NCBI RefSeq assembly: GCF_024448985.1
Contig: NZ_JAMOII010000004.1
Location: 186,001-250,000, forward strand
DNA: 64,000 nucleotides
From: Stutzerimonas stutzeri
GTDB taxonomy: Bacteria > Pseudomonadota > Gammaproteobacteria > Pseudomonadales > Pseudomonadaceae
Direction: 5' to 3'
Positions 60,808 to 64,000 of the stretch are shown one piece after another (the stretch's first letter is position 1; every line of letters starts with the position of its first letter). The notes beneath the pieces were generated by a model. The model worked only from the letters and a program-made list of their open reading frames with translations. It had not been told where the DNA came from and did no database searches. The position numbers and the translations under genes are program-made.

Positions 60808-61842
60808 TTAGAAGTTTTCCGGCTGCTTGGCCTTTTCCTTGGCGCTGTCACGCGAGATCAGCCCTTTTGCCAGCAGCCCCTTGAGGCAGGAGTCGAGCGT
60901 CTGCATACCCAGCGAACCGCCGGTCTGGATCGAGGAATACATCTGCGCCACCTTGTCCTCACGAATCAGGTTCCGGATCGCCGGCGTGCCGATCATGATT
61001 TCGTGGGCGGCCACCCGACCGCCACCGACCTTCTTCAGCAGCGTCTGGGAAATCACCGCCTGCAGCGACTCGGAAAGCATCGAGCGGACCATCGATTTCT
61101 CTTCCGCCGGGAACACGTCAACTACGCGGTCGATGGTCTTGGCCGCCGAGGTGGTGTGCAGGGTACCGAACACCAGATGCCCGGTTTCCGCGGCGGTCAA
61201 TGCCAGGCGGATGGTTTCCAGGTCGCGCATTTCACCGACCAGGATGATGTCCGGGTCTTCCCGCAGCGCCGAGCGTAGCGCCTCGGAGAAGCCGAGCGTG
61301 TCGCGATGCACTTCGCGCTGGTTGACCAGACACTTCTTCGATTCGTGAACGAATTCGATCGGGTCTTCGATAGTGAGAATGTGGTGATATTTGGTGTTAT
61401 TCAGGTAATCGAGCATCGCCGCCAGAGTGGTCGACTTCCCCGAACCGGTCGGCCCGGTGACCAGCACCAGTCCGCGCGGCACATCGGTAATCTTGCGGAA
61501 GACCTCGCCCATGCCGAGATCCTCCATGGTCAACACCTTGGAGGGAATGGTCCGAAATACCGCGCCGGCGCCCCGGTTCTGGTTGAAGGCGTTGACCCGG
61601 AAGCGTGCCACGCCTGGCACTTCGAACGAGAAGTCGGTCTCGAGGAATTCCTCGAAATCCTTGCGCTGCTTGTCGTTCATGATGTCGTAGATCAGCGCGT
61701 GTACCTGCTTGTGGTCCATCGCGGGCAGATTGATGCGGCGCACGTCTCCGTCGACGCGGATCATCGGCGGCAAGCCGGACGAAAGGTGCAAATCCGACGC
61801 ACCCTGCTTGGCACTGAAGGCCAGCAGCTCTGTGATATCCAT
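60808..61842 (-). CDS. pilT: Type IV pilus retraction ATPase PilT
   Basis: A 344-residue hexameric retraction motor. N-terminal PAS-like domain (MDITELLAFSAKQGASDLHLS), then Walker A TGPTGSGKSTTLA, Asp box LTIEDPIEF, Walker B PDIILVGEMRD, His box AETGHLVFGTLHTTSA and the AIRNLIRE motif needed for retraction. ATG 61842 follows GGGGAG. It is transcribed with pilU and powers twitching together with the Chp system in this window. Confidence 0.98.
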   Translation of the reverse strand: MDITELLAFSAKQGASDLHLSSGLPPMIRVDGDVRRINLPAMDHKQVHALIYDIMNDKQRKDFEEFLETDFSFEVPGVARFRVNAFNQNRGAGAVFRTIPSKVLTMEDLGMGEVFRKITDVPRGLVLVTGPTGSGKSTTLAAMLDYLNNTKYHHILTIEDPIEFVHESKKCLVNQREVHRDTLGFSEALRSALREDPDIILVGEMRDLETIRLALTAAETGHLVFGTLHTTSAAKTIDRVVDVFPAEEKSMVRSMLSESLQAVISQTLLKKVGGGRVAAHEIMIGTPAIRNLIREDKVAQMYSSIQTGGSLGMQTLDSCLKGLLAKGLISRDSAKEKAKQPENF

Positions 61843-61908
61843 GGGACTCCCCAATTACAAGCAAGCAGGTAGAATGCCGCGCAGACCCTAAGGTGGCAGG
61901 CGCAGGTA

Positions 61909-62622
61909 ATGTCCACGATAGCGAACAATATTGCAAAGGTCGCAACGCGCATCCGTGAGGCGGCGCAAGCTGTAGCGCGCGATCCCGACGAGGTGCGTCT
62001 GTTGGCAGTGAGCAAGACGCAATCGGCCGAGGCCATCCGCCAGGCGTGCGACGCCGGGCTGCGCGATTTTGGCGAAAACTACCTGCAGGAAGCCTTGCAG
62101 AAACAGGCCGAGCTAGCCGAGCTTCCTCTCACCTGGCACTTCATTGGTCCGATTCAATCGAACAAGACCAAGCAGATCGCCGAACACTTCGACTGGATCC
62201 ACTCGGTGGATCGGCTGAAAATCGCGCAGCGTCTCTCCGACCAGCGCCCCGAGTCGCTGCCGCCCCTGAACATCTGCCTGCAAGTTAACGTCAGCGGCGA
62301 AGCCAGCAAGTCCGGCTGCGAACCGCAGGCCGTGTCGGAGCTGGCCCACGCCATTGCCGCCCTGCCTCGTCTGCGTTTGCGCGGACTGATGGCCATCCCC
62401 GAGCCGACTGAAGACCCGGCCGAGCAACGCGCCGCTTTCGCCCGCCTGCGTCAGTTGCAGAACGAACTCGACCTCGGTCTCGACACCTTCTCCATGGGCA
62501 TGAGCCATGACATGGAGGCTGCCATCGCCGAAGGCGCCACCTGGGTCCGCATCGGCACCGCCCTGTTCGGCGCCCGCGCTTATCCGTCGCAGACAGCTAC
62601 GGATGCCCCTCCGCATGAATAA
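61909..62622 (+). CDS. yggS: PLP homeostasis protein YggS
   Basis: A 237-residue PLP-binding protein with an alanine-racemase-like barrel (COG0325). The Lys that binds PLP is in LLAVSKTQSAEAIRQA, followed by FGENYLQEA, WHFIGPIQSNKTKQIAEHF and the C-terminal MGMSHDMEAAIAEGATWVRIGTALFG. It keeps free PLP and amino-acid pools balanced. It diverges from pilT and is followed 12 bp later by proC. Confidence 0.95.
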   Translation: MSTIANNIAKVATRIREAAQAVARDPDEVRLLAVSKTQSAEAIRQACDAGLRDFGENYLQEALQKQAELAELPLTWHFIGPIQSNKTKQIAEHFDWIHSVDRLKIAQRLSDQRPESLPPLNICLQVNVSGEASKSGCEPQAVSELAHAIAALPRLRLRGLMAIPEPTEDPAEQRAAFARLRQLQNELDLGLDTFSMGMSHDMEAAIAEGATWVRIGTALFGARAYPSQTATDAPPHE

Positions 62623-62634
62623 AGGAACCCACGC

Positions 62635-63462
62635 ATGAGCACACCCCGTATCGCCTTCATCGGCGCCGGCAACATGGCCGCCAGCCTGATCGGCGGACTG
62701 CGTGCCCAGGGCATTCCAGCCGCATCCATTTGCGCCAGCGACCCCGGCGCCGACAAACGTGACGAGTTGAACGCGACCCACGGCGTCGAGACTTTTGCCG
62801 ATAACGGTCAGGCGCTGGCTGGAGCCGATGTCATCGTGCTCGCCGTCAAGCCGCAGGTGATGCAGGCTGTCTGTCGCGACTTGGCCTCGCACCTGCATTC
62901 GAACCAGCTAATCGTGTCGATTGCCGCCGGCATCAATTGCGCAAGCCTGCAAACATGGCTCGGCGAGCAAACACCACGGGCCATCGTGCGCTGCATGCCG
63001 AATACGCCGTCGCTGCTGCGTCAGGGCGTTAGCGGCCTTTATGCCAACGCGCAGGTCAACGATGCACAACGGCAACAGGCCGAGCAGTTATTGTCGGCGG
63101 TGGGTCTGGCACTCTGGCTGGATAAGGAAGAACTGATCGACGCCGTGACCGCGGTTTCCGGCAGCGGCCCGGCCTATTTCTTTTTGCTGATCGAAGCCAT
63201 GACCGCCGCTGGTGAAGAGCTGGGCCTACCTCGCGCCACGGCGGCTCAGCTGACCATGCACACCGCACTCGGCGCCGCGCGGATGGCCTGCGAAAGCGAC
63301 GTCGAAGCGGCTGAATTGCGGCGCAGGGTCACTTCACCGAACGGAACCACCGAAGCGGCGATCCAAGCATTTCAGGCGAGCGGCTTCGAGACCCTGGTAC
63401 AACAGGCGATGAACGCAGCCGCACGACGCTCGGCCGAGCTCGCCGAACAACTGGGCAAATAA
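62635..63462 (+). CDS. proC: Pyrroline-5-carboxylate reductase
   Basis: A 275-residue NAD(P)H-dependent reductase, last step of proline synthesis. The Rossmann motif is IAFIGAGNMAASLIGG. Other signatures are VRCMPNTPSLLRQGVSGL, VSGSGPAYFFLLIEAM and VTSPNGTTEAAIQAF at the C-terminus. AGGA precedes ATG. It forms part of yggS-proC-yggT. Confidence 0.97.
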   Translation: MSTPRIAFIGAGNMAASLIGGLRAQGIPAASICASDPGADKRDELNATHGVETFADNGQALAGADVIVLAVKPQVMQAVCRDLASHLHSNQLIVSIAAGINCASLQTWLGEQTPRAIVRCMPNTPSLLRQGVSGLYANAQVNDAQRQQAEQLLSAVGLALWLDKEELIDAVTAVSGSGPAYFFLLIEAMTAAGEELGLPRATAAQLTMHTALGAARMACESDVEAAELRRRVTSPNGTTEAAIQAFQASGFETLVQQAMNAAARRSAELAEQLGK

Positions 63463-63471
63463 GGAGCCTTC

Positions 63472-64000
63472 ATGTCGCAACTCTCGCAAGCCCTGATCCT
63501 GATCGTCCAGACGCTCGGCAGCCTTTACCTGCTGATCGTTCTGTTGCGCTTCATTTTGCAGTTGGTCCGAGCTGATTTCTACAATCCACTGAGCCAGTTC
63601 ATCGTGCGCGCTACGCACCCGCTGCTGAAGCCTTTACGCCGGGTGATCCCCAGCGTCGGCGGGCTCGACCTATCCTCGCTGGTGCTGGCCATCGTGGTTC
63701 AAGTTCTGCTGATGGCCGCAGTCCTGATGCTGGCCTACGGCACTATCGGTAACCCGCTGCAGCTGCTGGTTTGGGCGATCATTGGCGTCACCGGACTGTT
63801 TCTCAACATATTCTTCTACGCCATGATCATCAGCGTGATCCTGTCCTGGGTAGCGCCCGGCAGCCACAACCCCGGCGCGCAACTGGTCAGCCAGATCGTC
63901 GAACCGGCGCTCGCCCCCTTCCGCCGCCTGCTGCCCAACCTCGGCGGCTTGGATATTTCGCCAATTTTCGCGTTTCTCGCGATTAAGCTGATCGACATGC
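63472..64000 (+). CDS. yggT: YggT-family membrane protein, cut by window edge
   Basis: 176 codons are visible, and the frame is still open at the window end. AAGGAG precedes ATG. The protein has two YGGT domains, each with two hydrophobic helices: LYLLIVLLRFILQLVRADFYNPLSQF with RVIPSVGGLDLSSLVLAIVV, and FFYAMIISVILSWVAPGSHNP with RLLPNLGGLDISPIFAFL. The family is an inner-membrane protein linked to osmotic shock or division site integrity in some bacteria. It is ten bases after proC and probably in the same operon. Confidence 0.93.
   Translation, partial: MSQLSQALILIVQTLGSLYLLIVLLRFILQLVRADFYNPLSQFIVRATHPLLKPLRRVIPSVGGLDLSSLVLAIVVQVLLMAAVLMLAYGTIGNPLQLLVWAIIGVTGLFLNIFFYAMIISVILSWVAPGSHNPGAQLVSQIVEPALAPFRRLLPNLGGLDISPIFAFLAIKLIDM

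Overview
The window is a gene-dense, high-GC stretch of a Pseudomonas-group gammaproteobacterial chromosome. Gene content and order match the conserved P. aeruginosa PA0392-PA0432 block (yggT-proC-yggS-pilTU, pyrRBC', ruvX, yqgE, tonB, gshB, the pilGHIJK-chpABC chemosensory cluster, rsmE, bioA, mexAB-oprM, rhlE, metF, ahcY), joined to the metK/tkt/epd/pgk/fba block (PA0546-PA0555). Several details point to Stutzerimonas (Pseudomonas stutzeri group): a MexAB/TtgABC/TbtABM-type pump without an adjacent regulator, and heptamer repeats between genes. The species call is inference. I saw no rRNA, tRNA, CRISPR array, insertion sequence or prophage.

Layout. 1-3 kb: lipoprotein fragment, hemerythrin-like protein, DUF3509 protein, methyltransferase, orphan receiver. 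3.2-9.4 kb (minus strand): central carbon genes fba, two small lipoproteins, pgk, epd, tkt. 9.5-12.1 kb: accessory cassette of a LysR regulator diverging from a 2-oxoglutarate amino-acid hydroxylase translationally coupled to a LysE exporter. 12.1-14.4 kb: ArsR-methyltransferase (SahR-type) regulator and metK behind a near-perfect operator palindrome. 14.6-17.2 kb: orphan type VI effector (PAAR + DUF2235 lipase) with a lipoprotein immunity candidate. 17.2-23 kb: DUF2780 protein, ABC exporter, ligB and small exported proteins. 23.2-25.8 kb: SAH riboswitch, ahcY, metF. 26-35 kb: rhlE, RND efflux operon, cytochrome b561 and YceI. 35-50.6 kb: bioA, rsmE and the whole Chp/Pil twitching chemosensory operon, including an approximately 2378-residue ChpA. 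50.8-56.8 kb: gshB, tonB, yqgE, ruvX, pyrR, pyrB, pyrC'. 57.2-59.4 kb: TM2 protein, then a radical-SAM + DUF4130 pair behind a perfect LexA box. 59.6-64 kb: pilU, pilT, yggS, proC, yggT.

How the parts work together. Two independent S-adenosylhomocysteine sensors appear to control the methyl cycle: a SahR-type repressor for metK and an RNA riboswitch for ahcY-metF. PilT/PilU motors and the Chp system together drive and steer type IV pili. The most interesting material is the SOS-box radical-SAM/DUF4130 pair, the hydroxylase-exporter cassette, the PAAR-lipase/immunity pair and a dispersed family of heptamer hairpin repeats placed directly in front of several housekeeping genes.
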